Source: Clostridia bacterium (GTDB taxonomy: Bacteria; Bacillota; Clostridia; Christensenellales; CAG-138). From it: 36,444 nucleotides of DNA. The translations under genes and the position numbers were made by a program. The stretch lies in NCBI GenBank assembly GCA_030526995.1, contig JAUNBP010000014.1, positions 1-36,444 on the forward strand, written 5' to 3'. Below the pieces are notes generated by a model. The model ran no database searches. It saw only the letters and a program-made list of their open reading frames with translations, and had not been told where the DNA came from. Shown here piece after piece: positions 23,726 through 31,633 of this stretch. The stretch's first letter is position 1, and the number at the start of each line of letters is the position of its first letter.

Positions 23726-25425
23726 ACGCATTGGAAAGGTATCATCTCTGGCTCGGCAGCCCGCTTGTCGATGAAAACACCAAGACGGAGCTGTATGCAA
23801 TCAAGGATGACATGAACGAGATAGTGGAGCGATTTTATACCGGACTGTCGTTCGGCACGGCGGGGCTTCGGGGCGTCATCGGTGCAGGCGACAACCGCAT
23901 GAACGTTTACAACGTGAGGAGGGCAACCGAGGGGCTTTCACGCTACTTAAAGGAGCTTTCAGACAAGCCGATAAGCGTATGCATCGCCTACGACAGCCGC
24001 AGATTCTCCGACCTGTTTGCAAGGGAGAGCGCCTGCGTGCTTGCGGCGCATAACATCAAGGTCTATTTGTATTCAACCCTGCACTCGGTGCCTCAGCTTT
24101 CGTTTACGATAAGGCATCTGGGTTGTGCTGCGGGTATAGTCATAACCGCAAGTCACAATCCGCCGAAGTACAACGGATATAAGGTTTACTGGTCGCACGG
24201 CGGCCAAGTGGCACCCAAGGAGGCGGATGCGATAACCGAGAAGATAAAAGCCGTCCCCGACTTTGAAACCGCCTATATCGACTATGTAACCGCAGTCAAG
24301 GAAGGCAGAATAGTTTTAATCGGGGAGGATGTGGACGAGGCGTATTATGCTGCAACGCAGAGCCTGTTGCTCCAGCCTGAACTTGTAAGGCGCAAAGGAA
24401 AGTATCTAAAGCTCGTCTACACCCCGCTCCACGGCAGCGGAAATGTGCCTGTGCGAACCCTGCTCAACAGGATAGGCATCAGCAGCGTTTCGGTGGTGCG
24501 AGAGCAGGAAAACCCCGATTGCACCTTCCCAACCGTCACCGCTCCAAACCCTGAGGACCCTGCAACATTCACGCTTGCAAAGAGGCTTGCCAATAAAAAC
24601 GGCGCAACCGTGATACTTGCCACCGACCCCGACTCCGACCGCCTCGGCGTTGCGGTAAAAAAGACCGACGGCGAGTGGGCGGTTCTGACGGGCAATCAGA
24701 TAGCGGGCATTCTGCTGCATTCTCTGCTTTGCGGATATCAATCGACGGGGAGGCTTCCCAAGGACGGGTTGGTTGTAAAGTCGCTCGTTTCCACCCGCCT
24801 TGCCGATGCGATTTGCAAGAAATTCAACGTTGAGATAGTCGAGGTGCTTACGGGCTTCCGCTTCATTTCGGAGCAGATAGATTATTGTGAGCGCACCCAT
24901 GAGCGCACTTTCCTGTTTGGCTTTGAGGAGAGCTATGGCTTTTTGGCGGGCGGCTTTGCTCGAGACAAGGACGCAATCTGCGCTTCAATGCTGATAGCGG
25001 AGGCGTGCGTCGTCTATAAGGAGAGGGGTATGACCCTCTACGATGCACTCATGGAGATTTACAAGACCTATGGCTACTTCAAGGAGAAGGTCACCTCCTA
25101 CACCTTAGAGGGCAAGGCGGGCACCGAGAAGATTCAAGCCGCCATGGTAAGCCTTCGCAACGATCCTCCAAAGCAGGTGGGTGGGACTTCGGTTGTAAGG
25201 ACAGAGGACTATCTAAAGACCGAGCTGACCAAGCTACCTCCCTCCAACGTTTTGCGCTATTCGCTTGAAAACGGCGCATGGATAGCGGTGCGGCCGAGCG
25301 GAACCGAGCCCAAGTTAAAGCTCTATATCGGAGGAAACGCAGCCACCGAAGCCGAGGTAGACGCCCTTTTGTCAACCCTGTTCAACGATATGAACGCCCG
25401 CTTGGAAACCCTGTTGAACAAGTAG
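23722..25425 (+). CDS. Phosphoglucomutase / phosphomannomutase
   Basis: A 567-residue alpha-D-phosphohexomutase. The phosphoserine loop is TASHNPPKYNG with Ser144; the metal loop is DPDSDR at 302-307; the sugar-binding loop is GFEESYGFL, and the phosphate-binding RPSGTEPKLKLY is near the C-terminus. Length fits the clostridial/Bacillus PgcA type (about 570-580). It interconverts glucose-1-phosphate and glucose-6-phosphate or the mannose equivalents, supplying cell-wall and polysaccharide precursors. ATG 23722 lies in a 4-base overlap with the TcdA gene behind GGAGG. It is the last gene of the operon. Confidence 0.92.
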   Translation: MNALERYHLWLGSPLVDENTKTELYAIKDDMNEIVERFYTGLSFGTAGLRGVIGAGDNRMNVYNVRRATEGLSRYLKELSDKPISVCIAYDSRRFSDLFARESACVLAAHNIKVYLYSTLHSVPQLSFTIRHLGCAAGIVITASHNPPKYNGYKVYWSHGGQVAPKEADAITEKIKAVPDFETAYIDYVTAVKEGRIVLIGEDVDEAYYAATQSLLLQPELVRRKGKYLKLVYTPLHGSGNVPVRTLLNRIGISSVSVVREQENPDCTFPTVTAPNPEDPATFTLAKRLANKNGATVILATDPDSDRLGVAVKKTDGEWAVLTGNQIAGILLHSLLCGYQSTGRLPKDGLVVKSLVSTRLADAICKKFNVEIVEVLTGFRFISEQIDYCERTHERTFLFGFEESYGFLAGGFARDKDAICASMLIAEACVVYKERGMTLYDALMEIYKTYGYFKEKVTSYTLEGKAGTEKIQAAMVSLRNDPPKQVGGTSVVRTEDYLKTELTKLPPSNVLRYSLENGAWIAVRPSGTEPKLKLYIGGNAATEAEVDALLSTLFNDMNARLETLLNK

Positions 25426-25477
25426 GAAGAAGCTCTAACTTATTCCTTGTAGCTTCAAGCCCAACCCCTGTGCCGAG

Positions 25478-25498
25478 CGAGCCTAAATCGGCTCGTTT
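25478..25498 (+). terminator. Weak hairpin terminator after the phosphomutase gene
   Basis: Stem CGAGCC/GGCTCG, loop TAAATC, followed by only TTT. It lies between the end of the six-gene operon and the next promoter, so it is the best candidate for ending that operon. Confidence 0.45.
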
Positions 25499-25500
25499 CG

Positions 25501-25516
25501 CATAAGCGCGGCTAAT
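25501..25516. promoter_or_regulatory. CATAAGC-N3-GCTAAT motif, copy 1
   Basis: CATAAGCGCGGCTAAT lies 37 bp upstream of a -35 box and just after a terminator. A close copy (CATAAGCAGAGCTAAT, 29251-29266) lies 38 bp upstream of another -35, also after a terminator. The core is an imperfect dyad TAAGC-N3-GCTAA. It may be a shared regulator site; two copies are thin evidence. Confidence 0.3.
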
Positions 25517-25537
25517 TAAAATGGTGCAAATAGGGAA

Positions 25538-25566
25538 TTGCCAAACCTCGAAAAAACCTTTATAAT
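25538..25566 (+). promoter_or_regulatory. Promoter of the DUF3842 gene
   Basis: -35 TTGCCA (25538-25543), 17-bp spacer, perfect -10 TATAAT (25561-25566). A start near 25573 places the ATG at 25579 only about 6 bases into the transcript, so the in-frame ATG at 25642 is the better start. Confidence 0.65.
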
Positions 25567-25641
25567 TACACTGTCGGGATGTGGCGCAACGATGAAGTTG
25601 CAAGCGGTCACGACGGAATAACAAAGCTGGCGGGCAACAGG

Positions 25642-26061
25642 ATGAATGTTTTGGTTATCGATGCGCAGGGCGGAGGAATCGGAAGGCAGCTTATTGCTGC
25701 TATAAAGCAGGAGGTGTCGGGTGCGGTTATAACCGCCGTAGGAACGAACAGTGCAGCGACCTCGGCAATGCTTAAAGCGGGCGCAGACCACGCTGCAACC
25801 GGTGAGAATGCGGTCATCGTGGGAAGCAAGAGGGCGGACGTAATCGCAGGGCCTATCGGGATAGTGATTGCAGACTCGTTACTTGGCGAAATAACCCCCA
25901 AAATGGCGGTTGCGATAGGTCAGAGCGGGGCAAAACGAATCCTCATCCCCATATATCACTGCGATAACATCGTAGTAGGCGTCTCGGACACCTCGGTGGC
26001 CACGCTTGTGCAAGACGCCGTTTCGGAGATAAAAGCCCTTGCAAAGACCGCAAGGCCCTGA
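25642..26061 (+). CDS. DUF3842 family protein
   Basis: A 139-residue cytoplasmic protein beginning NVLVIDAQGGGIGRQLI, the typical Gly-rich opening of DUF3842, reminiscent of a nucleotide-binding loop. Alternating beta-alpha segments continue through GTNSAATSAMLKAGAD and ADVIAGPIGIVIAD. The family is widespread in Clostridia with no known function. The start is chosen from the family's usual length and from the promoter position; the ribosome site is weak, and ATG 25579 would add 21 atypical residues. It stands alone behind its own promoter. Confidence 0.75.
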   Translation: MNVLVIDAQGGGIGRQLIAAIKQEVSGAVITAVGTNSAATSAMLKAGADHAATGENAVIVGSKRADVIAGPIGIVIADSLLGEITPKMAVAIGQSGAKRILIPIYHCDNIVVGVSDTSVATLVQDAVSEIKALAKTARP

Positions 26062-26081
26062 CAACCAAGCATTGATATTAT

Positions 26082-26130
26082 AAATTCGCACGAAGCGAAT
26101 TTGAAAGCGCAGAAGCGCAGAAACTTTTTT
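26082..26130 (+). terminator. Hairpins with T run between DUF3842 and the ABC importer
   Basis: An 8-bp stem AAATTCGC/GCGAATTT (26082-26102) is followed by a small GCGC-AGAA-GCGC hairpin (26107-26118), six bases and then TTTTTT (26125-26130). The distance from stem to T run makes this an imperfect terminator. A TTGACA follows at 26129-26134, with a TATGCT 14 bases beyond it, too close for a good promoter. Confidence 0.4.
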
Positions 26131-26224
26131 GACATTTGATTACGAAGGTATGCTTTGAAGGCATTCGACTTTTCTGAAGAAGGGTCGTGTGCTTTTTTTG
26201 CACAATCAAAACAGGGAGACGGTT

Positions 26225-27298
26225 ATGGACGAAAAGAGCTTGTATCTCAAAACCAAGCGAAAAAAGGTTGCGGTGATAGCCATCATGGCGGCAGCGGTCG
26301 TGGTTTTGGCGTTTATTTGCTGGTTTGTGGGATCCTCCGGCATGTCGCTGAACGAGGGACTTAAAGCGCTCTTTGGCAGGGGCACGGTAAACAATATGAG
26401 AATAATCTGGAACATTCGCCTGCCCCGTGTGCTCGCAGCTTTAATCGCCGGTGCAGGGCTGTCGGTTTCGGGGCTGATAATGCAGACTGCGCTCAACAAC
26501 TCCATGGCGTCGCCGTCCACACTCGGCGTTTCCAATGCTGCGGTGTTCGGAGCAAACCTGTCGATTATCGCATTTGCAGGCGGCTTCCTTTCGACGGGAA
26601 ACAACGTGAACAGCTATACGGTCGGAGCCAATCCCTACGCAACCTCCACTATGGCATTTCTGTTTGCAGTCCTCTCGATTCTTTTGATATTGGGACTGTG
26701 CAGGATAAGAACCTTTTCCCCGAACGTCGTGGTGCTTGCGGGAATTGCAATGGGCTCGGTGTGGACGGCGGGAACTACGATTTTGCAGTTTTACGCAACG
26801 GACGTGGGGCTTTCGGCGGCGGTCATATGGAACTTTGGAGATTTGGGCAGGGCAACTTACAGAACCGATTTAATCATGTTTGCAGTAGTGGCCTTGGGCA
26901 GTCTTTATTTCATGCTGATGTCTTGGCGGTACAACGCCCTGCTGAGCGGGGATGCAACGGCAAAGACCCTCGGTATAAACGTAGGAAGGCTGAGGTTTTT
27001 CTCGCTGCTTATCGCATCCATGATTACGGCAGTATGCGTCTCATTTTTAGGTGTGATTGGCTTTGTCGGCATCATCTGCCCCCACATAGTAAAAAAACTG
27101 ATGGGGCAGGACCACCGATATGCAACGCCGGCTTCCATGCTTAGCGGAAGTTTGCTGCTGCTTTTGGCGGATACCTTATCGAGGAGCATAGGCAGCGGGT
27201 CTGCACTGCCTGTAGGTGCGATTACAACGCTGCTCGGCGCCCCGTTTTTCGTCTCGATAATCTTCTCCAAGAGGGGGGCTTCAAATGCTGAAGGTTGA
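26225..27298 (+). CDS. FecCD-type ABC importer permease
   Basis: A 357-residue permease with about nine or ten membrane helices. It shows the family's conserved blocks, including IWNIRLPRVLAALIAGAGLSV near the N-terminus, SGLIMQTALNNSMASPSTLGV, and the C-terminal GFVGIICPHIVKKLMG and GAPFF. It belongs to the type II importers for iron-siderophore, haem, cobalamin and similar metal chelates. ATG 26225 follows GGGAG; a further upstream codon would add 12 residues not typical of the family. Its end overlaps the ATPase gene by 14 bases. It pairs with the ATPase and binding protein that follow; the substrate cannot be told from sequence. Confidence 0.9.
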   Translation: MDEKSLYLKTKRKKVAVIAIMAAAVVVLAFICWFVGSSGMSLNEGLKALFGRGTVNNMRIIWNIRLPRVLAALIAGAGLSVSGLIMQTALNNSMASPSTLGVSNAAVFGANLSIIAFAGGFLSTGNNVNSYTVGANPYATSTMAFLFAVLSILLILGLCRIRTFSPNVVVLAGIAMGSVWTAGTTILQFYATDVGLSAAVIWNFGDLGRATYRTDLIMFAVVALGSLYFMLMSWRYNALLSGDATAKTLGINVGRLRFFSLLIASMITAVCVSFLGVIGFVGIICPHIVKKLMGQDHRYATPASMLSGSLLLLLADTLSRSIGSGSALPVGAITTLLGAPFFVSIIFSKRGASNAEG

Positions 27299-28046
27299 AA
27301 ATTTGACATTTAGATACGGCAGGCGTTCGGCTCCCGTTTTGCAGGGCGTGAACATGGAACTCAAGGCGGGGGAGGTGGGCATCCTCCTCGGCAAAAACGG
27401 GTCGGGAAAGACAACGCTGTTCAAAAACATTCTCGGCATATGCTCCCCAAGCGGTGGGCGCATACTCTTTGACGGCGAACAGCTCTTGAGAATCCCACTA
27501 AAAAAACGGGCTGGAAAGATAGCCTACGTCCCACAGGACGTACAATTCGGCGCTTTGAGCGTTTTTGATTCCGTGCTGCTTAGCCGCATATCCCGTTTTG
27601 GTTTGGCAGCGGGCAGGGAGGACTATGAGGTGGTCGAGCGGGTTCTTGCGGATATGCAGCTTTTGCAGTATGCCGCAAGGAGCGTTGAAAAGCTGTCCGG
27701 CGGCGAGCGGCAGAAGGTCGCAATCGCAAGGGCTCTATCGCAGGAGCCGAGACTTATAATCTTTGACGAGCCAACCGGAAACTTGGATATAGCCAACGAG
27801 CAGCTGATAACGGAAGAGGCAAGGCGGCTTGCGCGGGAGAGAAACATAGGCATATTAAGCTCGTTGCACGACCTAAATCAGGCATTGAGTTTTGGCGATC
27901 GCTTCTTCTTTATGAAGGACGGTGTGATTAAATACAGCGGAGGCGAGGAACAGTTCACAGAGGCCGTTATCAACGATATTTTTGACAGCAAAGTCAGGAT
28001 TATAGAACACGAAGGTGAAAAAATTATCTTAGGAGGAAACCGATGA
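27285..28046 (+). CDS. ABC importer ATP-binding protein (FepC-like)
   Basis: A 253-residue ATPase with Walker A GKNGSGKTT (residues about 36-44), Q-loop YVPQD, signature LSGGERQKVAIARAL, Walker B LIIFDEPT and the switch His in SSLHDLNQAL. It supplies energy for the FecCD-type permease whose gene it overlaps by 14 bases, and its stop overlaps the start of the binding-protein gene. This is the usual FepC/BtuD architecture. Confidence 0.93.
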   Translation: MLKVENLTFRYGRRSAPVLQGVNMELKAGEVGILLGKNGSGKTTLFKNILGICSPSGGRILFDGEQLLRIPLKKRAGKIAYVPQDVQFGALSVFDSVLLSRISRFGLAAGREDYEVVERVLADMQLLQYAARSVEKLSGGERQKVAIARALSQEPRLIIFDEPTGNLDIANEQLITEEARRLARERNIGILSSLHDLNQALSFGDRFFFMKDGVIKYSGGEEQFTEAVINDIFDSKVRIIEHEGEKIILGGNR

Positions 28047-29197
28047 AAAAGAAGAAATGGATTGCGCTGCTTGTGGCAGCAATGATGCTAATTTCGCTCT
28101 GCGCCTGTAAGGGTCAAGGGGAGCAGGAGGGGGAGACGGTCGTCACCGACATGATAGGCAGGGAGGTAACGATAGTCTCGGGCAGCTATCAGCGGGTCGT
28201 ATGCATAGGTGCAGGTGCGCTGCGCATGTACAGCTACATAGGCGATATTGGACTGCTTTGTGGAGTGGAGGATATCGACAACACCTCGCTTTCGGAACGT
28301 CCGCAGATGTTTGACGGCACGGCAAGGCCATATGTAATCGCCTTTGAACAAGAGCTTTCATCCTTGGCGTCCTGCGGAGTGGGTGGGCCCAATGCCCAGT
28401 CGGCAGAGGCGGAGAAGATACTCGCCTGCAACCCCGACATCGTAATTTCGGAATACGAGGACGTTGAGCGGGAGGATGCCCTGCAAGAGCAGCTCGGAGT
28501 TCCCGTCATAACGCTGAGATCGGGCGAAAACGGCGTGTTCGACGAGGCGTTCGCCCAATCTCTAACCCTGCTCGGAACCATCTTCAATGAGGAGGTAAAA
28601 GCTGAAACGCTTATATCCTTTATCGAGACGGAGCGTGCCGAAATTCAAAGAAGGACGGCATCGGTGGCGGAAGAGGATAAGCCAAACGTCTACATTTGCG
28701 GCCTCGGCAACTGGGGTACAACCAACCATCTGTGGACGGCGCAAAACTACATCGGCTTTTCGATTGCCAACGTCAATAACGTCATAGAAGGCCTTGCCGC
28801 AGACGGAATCCAGCCCATAGAGGAGGAAAAATTCGTTGCCATAGGCGGGGATACGGATATCATGATTATAGACGCAGCGGCGATAAAGAACATTCAACCG
28901 CTTTATCTACAGGATAACTCGATGTTTGCAGGCAACAAGGCGTGGCAGGAAGGGGAGGTCTACCTACAAATGGCATATAACGCCTATTATACCAACTACG
29001 AGATTGCTTTGATGAACACATGGTTCATTGCAAAGACCGTCTACCCCGAGCTGTTCGAGGACGTCGATTTGACTGCCAAGATGAACGAGATAACGAAGGC
29101 TTTTTTAGGACAGGAGCTGGCAGATGAGATATTCTCTTACCCCAACAGCTTCGGCGGCTACCAAAAAATCGATCCTTTAACCTTTTTCAACGGTTAA
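28043..29197 (+). CDS. ABC importer substrate-binding lipoprotein (iron/metal-chelate type)
   Basis: A 384-residue lipoprotein with a signal sequence ending in the lipobox LCAC (Cys about residue 22). After it comes a periplasmic-binding-protein-2-like (TroA/FecB-type) fold beginning VTDMIGREVTIVSGSYQRVVCIG, the standard opening of iron-chelate binding proteins, with two lobes joined by a long helix around residues 185-205. It delivers the ligand to the FecCD permease and ATPase encoded immediately upstream. AGGAGG precedes the ATG, which overlaps the previous stop. The ligand may be a siderophore, haem or corrinoid; none is established. Confidence 0.9.
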   Translation: MKKKKWIALLVAAMMLISLCACKGQGEQEGETVVTDMIGREVTIVSGSYQRVVCIGAGALRMYSYIGDIGLLCGVEDIDNTSLSERPQMFDGTARPYVIAFEQELSSLASCGVGGPNAQSAEAEKILACNPDIVISEYEDVEREDALQEQLGVPVITLRSGENGVFDEAFAQSLTLLGTIFNEEVKAETLISFIETERAEIQRRTASVAEEDKPNVYICGLGNWGTTNHLWTAQNYIGFSIANVNNVIEGLAADGIQPIEEEKFVAIGGDTDIMIIDAAAIKNIQPLYLQDNSMFAGNKAWQEGEVYLQMAYNAYYTNYEIALMNTWFIAKTVYPELFEDVDLTAKMNEITKAFLGQELADEIFSYPNSFGGYQKIDPLTFFNG

Positions 29198-29212
29198 ACC
29201 CTAAAATTGCAG

Positions 29213-29245
29213 CAGGCTCCAAAAGCTCGGGGCCTGTTTTGTTGT
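29213..29245 (+). terminator. Intrinsic terminator of the ABC importer operon
   Basis: Stem CAGGCTCC/GGGGCCTG (8 bp, one G-U), loop AAAAGCTC, then TTTTGTTGT. It separates the importer from the DUF362 gene. Confidence 0.75.
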
Positions 29246-29250
29246 GTTCA

Positions 29251-29266
29251 CATAAGCAGAGCTAAT
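29251..29266. promoter_or_regulatory. CATAAGC-N3-GCTAAT motif, copy 2
   Basis: CATAAGCAGAGCTAAT sits just after the importer terminator and 38 bp upstream of the next -35. It matches 25501-25516 at 13 of 16 positions, with matching bases also just upstream. Confidence 0.3.
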
Positions 29267-29288
29267 GATATATGCTTGAAAAAAAGGA

Positions 29289-29317
29289 TTGATGAACCTG
29301 CCAAGAGTTTGTATTAT
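29289..29317 (+). promoter_or_regulatory. Promoter of the DUF362 lipoprotein gene
   Basis: -35 TTGATG (29289-29294, 4 of 6), 17-bp spacer, -10 TATTAT (29312-29317, 5 of 6). The leader of about 95 bases up to the ATG at 29419 is AT-rich with no clear structure. Confidence 0.5.
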
Positions 29318-29418
29318 ATAGACAGGCGAACAAGGGTTAAACGGCGGCTAAAGCAATCGATAAAAAAGAAAGCATTGATAGGTAAGCGAATAAAATTTGG
29401 GACGAGAAAGGAAAAACG

Positions 29419-30576
29419 ATGAAAAAACTTCTGAGCACATTAGTTTTGATAGCGATTGTGCTGCTCGCTTTATCGGGCTGCACAGATAACGGACGGCAGG
29501 AGGTGGCACAGGCTACGCAGACTGCGCCAAGCCAAACTCCCGAGGAGCAGGTGGAAACGCAGGAGGTTATTACGGCTTTAGAAACGGCACAAGCCGTAGC
29601 GGAAACGGCCGAGCCGTCACAGGAGGATGGGGTTTTTTATGACGCCTTGATTACAAACGGCGGTGCGGAGATTCCCTTTTCCTCACTCGAATACCGCACG
29701 GAGGACGAGGCAGCCTCCGTCGTTTACTTCATTTCCGACATAACAGCGGAGTCGATGGTGGAGATTTATAACGCTCTTAATTGGACTGCCGAGGGAAGGG
29801 TAGCCGTCAAGCTGTCCACCGGCGAGCCTCCGTCCTCAAATTACCTAAGACCTGAGCTCATTGCGGGCGTTGTTCGGCTTGTAAACGGTACGATAGTCGA
29901 GTGCAACACCGCTTACGGAGGGTCGAGGGCATCCACGGCAATGCATTATCAGGTTGCGGAGGATCACGGCTTTACGGCAATTGCCGACTTTCAAATACAG
30001 GACGAGAACGGCTCCATGACGCTTGAGGTCGAGGGCGGCACGGTGCTTTCGGAGAACTATGTGGGCGCAGCGTTTGCTGATTATGACAGCTACCTCGTTT
30101 TGAGCCATTTCAAAGGCCACTCCATGGCAGGCTTCGGTGGTGTAATCAAGAATATTTCGATAGGACTTGCCTCATCCGAGGGCAAGAGTTGGATACACTC
30201 GGGCGGAACGAGCCTTAACAACCCGTGGGGCGGCAGTCAGAACGCCTTTTGCGAGGCAATGGGCGATGCTGCAAAGGCTGTGTCGGACCATCTTGGATAT
30301 GGGGAACGTATAGTTTATGTCAACGTGATGAACAGGCTTTCAATAGATTGCGACTGCGACGGGAACCCATCAGAGCCCGACATGCACGACATCGGCATCT
30401 TGGCGTCCTCCGATCCGGTGGCCCTCGACCAAGCCTGCATCGACCTCGTGTGGGTATCGGAAGGCAACGAGTCCTTTGTAAATCGGGTTACAAACAGGAA
30501 CGGCCTGCACACGCTTGAAAATGCAGAGGCAATTGGTCTTGGCAGCCGCCATTACAGGCTCATCGTCCTCGGCTGA
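29419..30576 (+). CDS. DUF362-domain lipoprotein
   Basis: A 385-residue exported protein with lipobox LSGC (Cys21), a Gln/Glu/Thr-rich stalk to about residue 68, then a DUF362 domain (about 70-385). Family features are GRVAVKLSTGEPPSSNYLRP, FKGHSMAGFGGVIKNISIGLAS and the C-terminal DIGILASSDPVALDQACIDLV. A short acidic Cys motif, DCDCDGNPSEP, is present. The ferredoxin-like domain often attached to DUF362 proteins is absent. Most DUF362 proteins are cytoplasmic; this one should sit outside the membrane. The role is unknown; the position between a metal-type importer and a permease suggests metal or redox handling, which is inference. Confidence 0.85.
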   Translation: MKKLLSTLVLIAIVLLALSGCTDNGRQEVAQATQTAPSQTPEEQVETQEVITALETAQAVAETAEPSQEDGVFYDALITNGGAEIPFSSLEYRTEDEAASVVYFISDITAESMVEIYNALNWTAEGRVAVKLSTGEPPSSNYLRPELIAGVVRLVNGTIVECNTAYGGSRASTAMHYQVAEDHGFTAIADFQIQDENGSMTLEVEGGTVLSENYVGAAFADYDSYLVLSHFKGHSMAGFGGVIKNISIGLASSEGKSWIHSGGTSLNNPWGGSQNAFCEAMGDAAKAVSDHLGYGERIVYVNVMNRLSIDCDCDGNPSEPDMHDIGILASSDPVALDQACIDLVWVSEGNESFVNRVTNRNGLHTLENAEAIGLGSRHYRLIVLG

Positions 30577-30624
30577 AGGATAACATCATAATTCGATAAC
30601 CACAACGGAAAGGAGGTGAGGCAA

Positions 30625-31524
30625 GTGGACCTTATCCGCCGAGAGGCAGTCTACCTTTGGTATTACTTTACGATTCAGTTCGAGCAGATATTTCCCTATT
30701 GGGTCTTGGGAATGCTAATCGGTTCAGCCATATCAGTGTTCTTAAAGGAGCGCCTGCATGGGGTGTTTCGCTCCTTGGGCGAAAAGAAGCTCGGCATATT
30801 TGGAATCTTTATTGCCTCACTTTTGGGTATAGCCTCGCCGCTTTGCATGTACGGGACTATTCCAATCGCCGCCTCATTCTCCAAAAGCGGGATAAAGGAC
30901 GACTGGCTGGCTGCATTCATGATGTCCTCAATTCTGTTAAATCCCCAACTTATAATTTACAGCGCAGCGCTCGGAACGGCGGCCCTCATCGTTCGCATAA
31001 GCTCCTGCTTCATAGGAGGCGTGACGGCGGGGTTGTTGGTGAGGATATTTTATAAGAAGAAGCCTTTTTTCAATTTTGGCGGCTTCGATGAGGTTAAGGG
31101 TAGGGACACCGACCCAAACCTCTTCCTGCGTTATTTGAAAAACCTTTGGAGAAACATCAGGGCAACGGGGCTGTACTTCTTAGTTGGCATCGTTTTGTCG
31201 GTGCTGTTTCAAAGATATGTTCCAACTGAGATAATGACCGAAGTATTCGGGGGAAACGAGGCATGGGGAGTGCTGATGGCAGCCACGATAGGCGTTCCAC
31301 TCTACGCCTGCGGTGGCGGTACGATACCGCTTTTGCAAGGATGGCTGTGGGACGGAATGAGCCTCGGCAGCGCTGCGGCGTTCATGCTTACAGGCCCTGC
31401 AACCAAGATTACCAATCTCGGAGCCCTTAAAATCGTGTTGGGAATAAAGCGTTTTGCCCTCTACATAGCCCTTGTGGTGCTGTTTGCCCTTGCAACGGGA
31501 CTTGTAGTAAACCTTATACTTTAG
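30625..31524 (+). CDS. COG0701/ArsP-like permease (DUF318)
   Basis: A 299-residue membrane protein with about eight helices. Conserved blocks of the predicted-permease family are GIASPLCMYGTIPIAASFSK and GVPLYACGGGTIPLLQG, each with a Cys before a Gly-rich turn, plus LTGPATKITNLGAL near the C-terminus. Relatives include ArsP-type organoarsenical exporters, but substrates of most members are unknown. GTG at 30625 lies 9 bases after AAAGGAGG; the earlier GTG at 30616 abuts the ribosome site and is less likely. It follows the DUF362 lipoprotein gene by 48 bases with no terminator between, so they are probably co-transcribed. Confidence 0.85.
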   Translation: MDLIRREAVYLWYYFTIQFEQIFPYWVLGMLIGSAISVFLKERLHGVFRSLGEKKLGIFGIFIASLLGIASPLCMYGTIPIAASFSKSGIKDDWLAAFMMSSILLNPQLIIYSAALGTAALIVRISSCFIGGVTAGLLVRIFYKKKPFFNFGGFDEVKGRDTDPNLFLRYLKNLWRNIRATGLYFLVGIVLSVLFQRYVPTEIMTEVFGGNEAWGVLMAATIGVPLYACGGGTIPLLQGWLWDGMSLGSAAAFMLTGPATKITNLGALKIVLGIKRFALYIALVVLFALATGLVVNLIL

Positions 31525-31530
31525 AAAGGC

Positions 31531-31606
31531 AAACTGTCGAACCATCATTGCCTTAAACAGATTTATACGTTCATTCATTGACAGTTTCGACATCAAACTG
31601 TATAAT
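31531..31606 (+). promoter_or_regulatory. Consensus promoter of the subtilase gene with operator palindrome
   Basis: Perfect -35 TTGACA (31578-31583), 17-bp spacer and perfect -10 TATAAT (31601-31606). The spacer holds an inverted repeat ACAGTTT-N7-AAACTGT (31581-31587 and 31595-31601) that touches both boxes. A further half-site AAACTGTC lies at 31531-31538. A protein bound here would block the promoter, so this looks like a repressor site. The regulator is unknown. A weak stem AAGGCAA/TTGCCTT (31526-31554) after the permease gene has no T run. Confidence 0.7.
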
Positions 31607-31633
31607 GGACTGGAAACCATAAGGAGGAACAAA

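Noticed and set aside
26129..26154. Promoter for the FecCD operon (TTGACA with TATGCT)
   Set aside because: The spacer is only 14 bp, too short for a normal promoter; the -35 also overlaps the T run of the preceding hairpins. The true promoter is unresolved.
29207..29422. 71-codon basic open frame upstream of the DUF362 gene
   Set aside because: It runs through an intrinsic terminator and the downstream promoter, and has no ribosome site or similarity.
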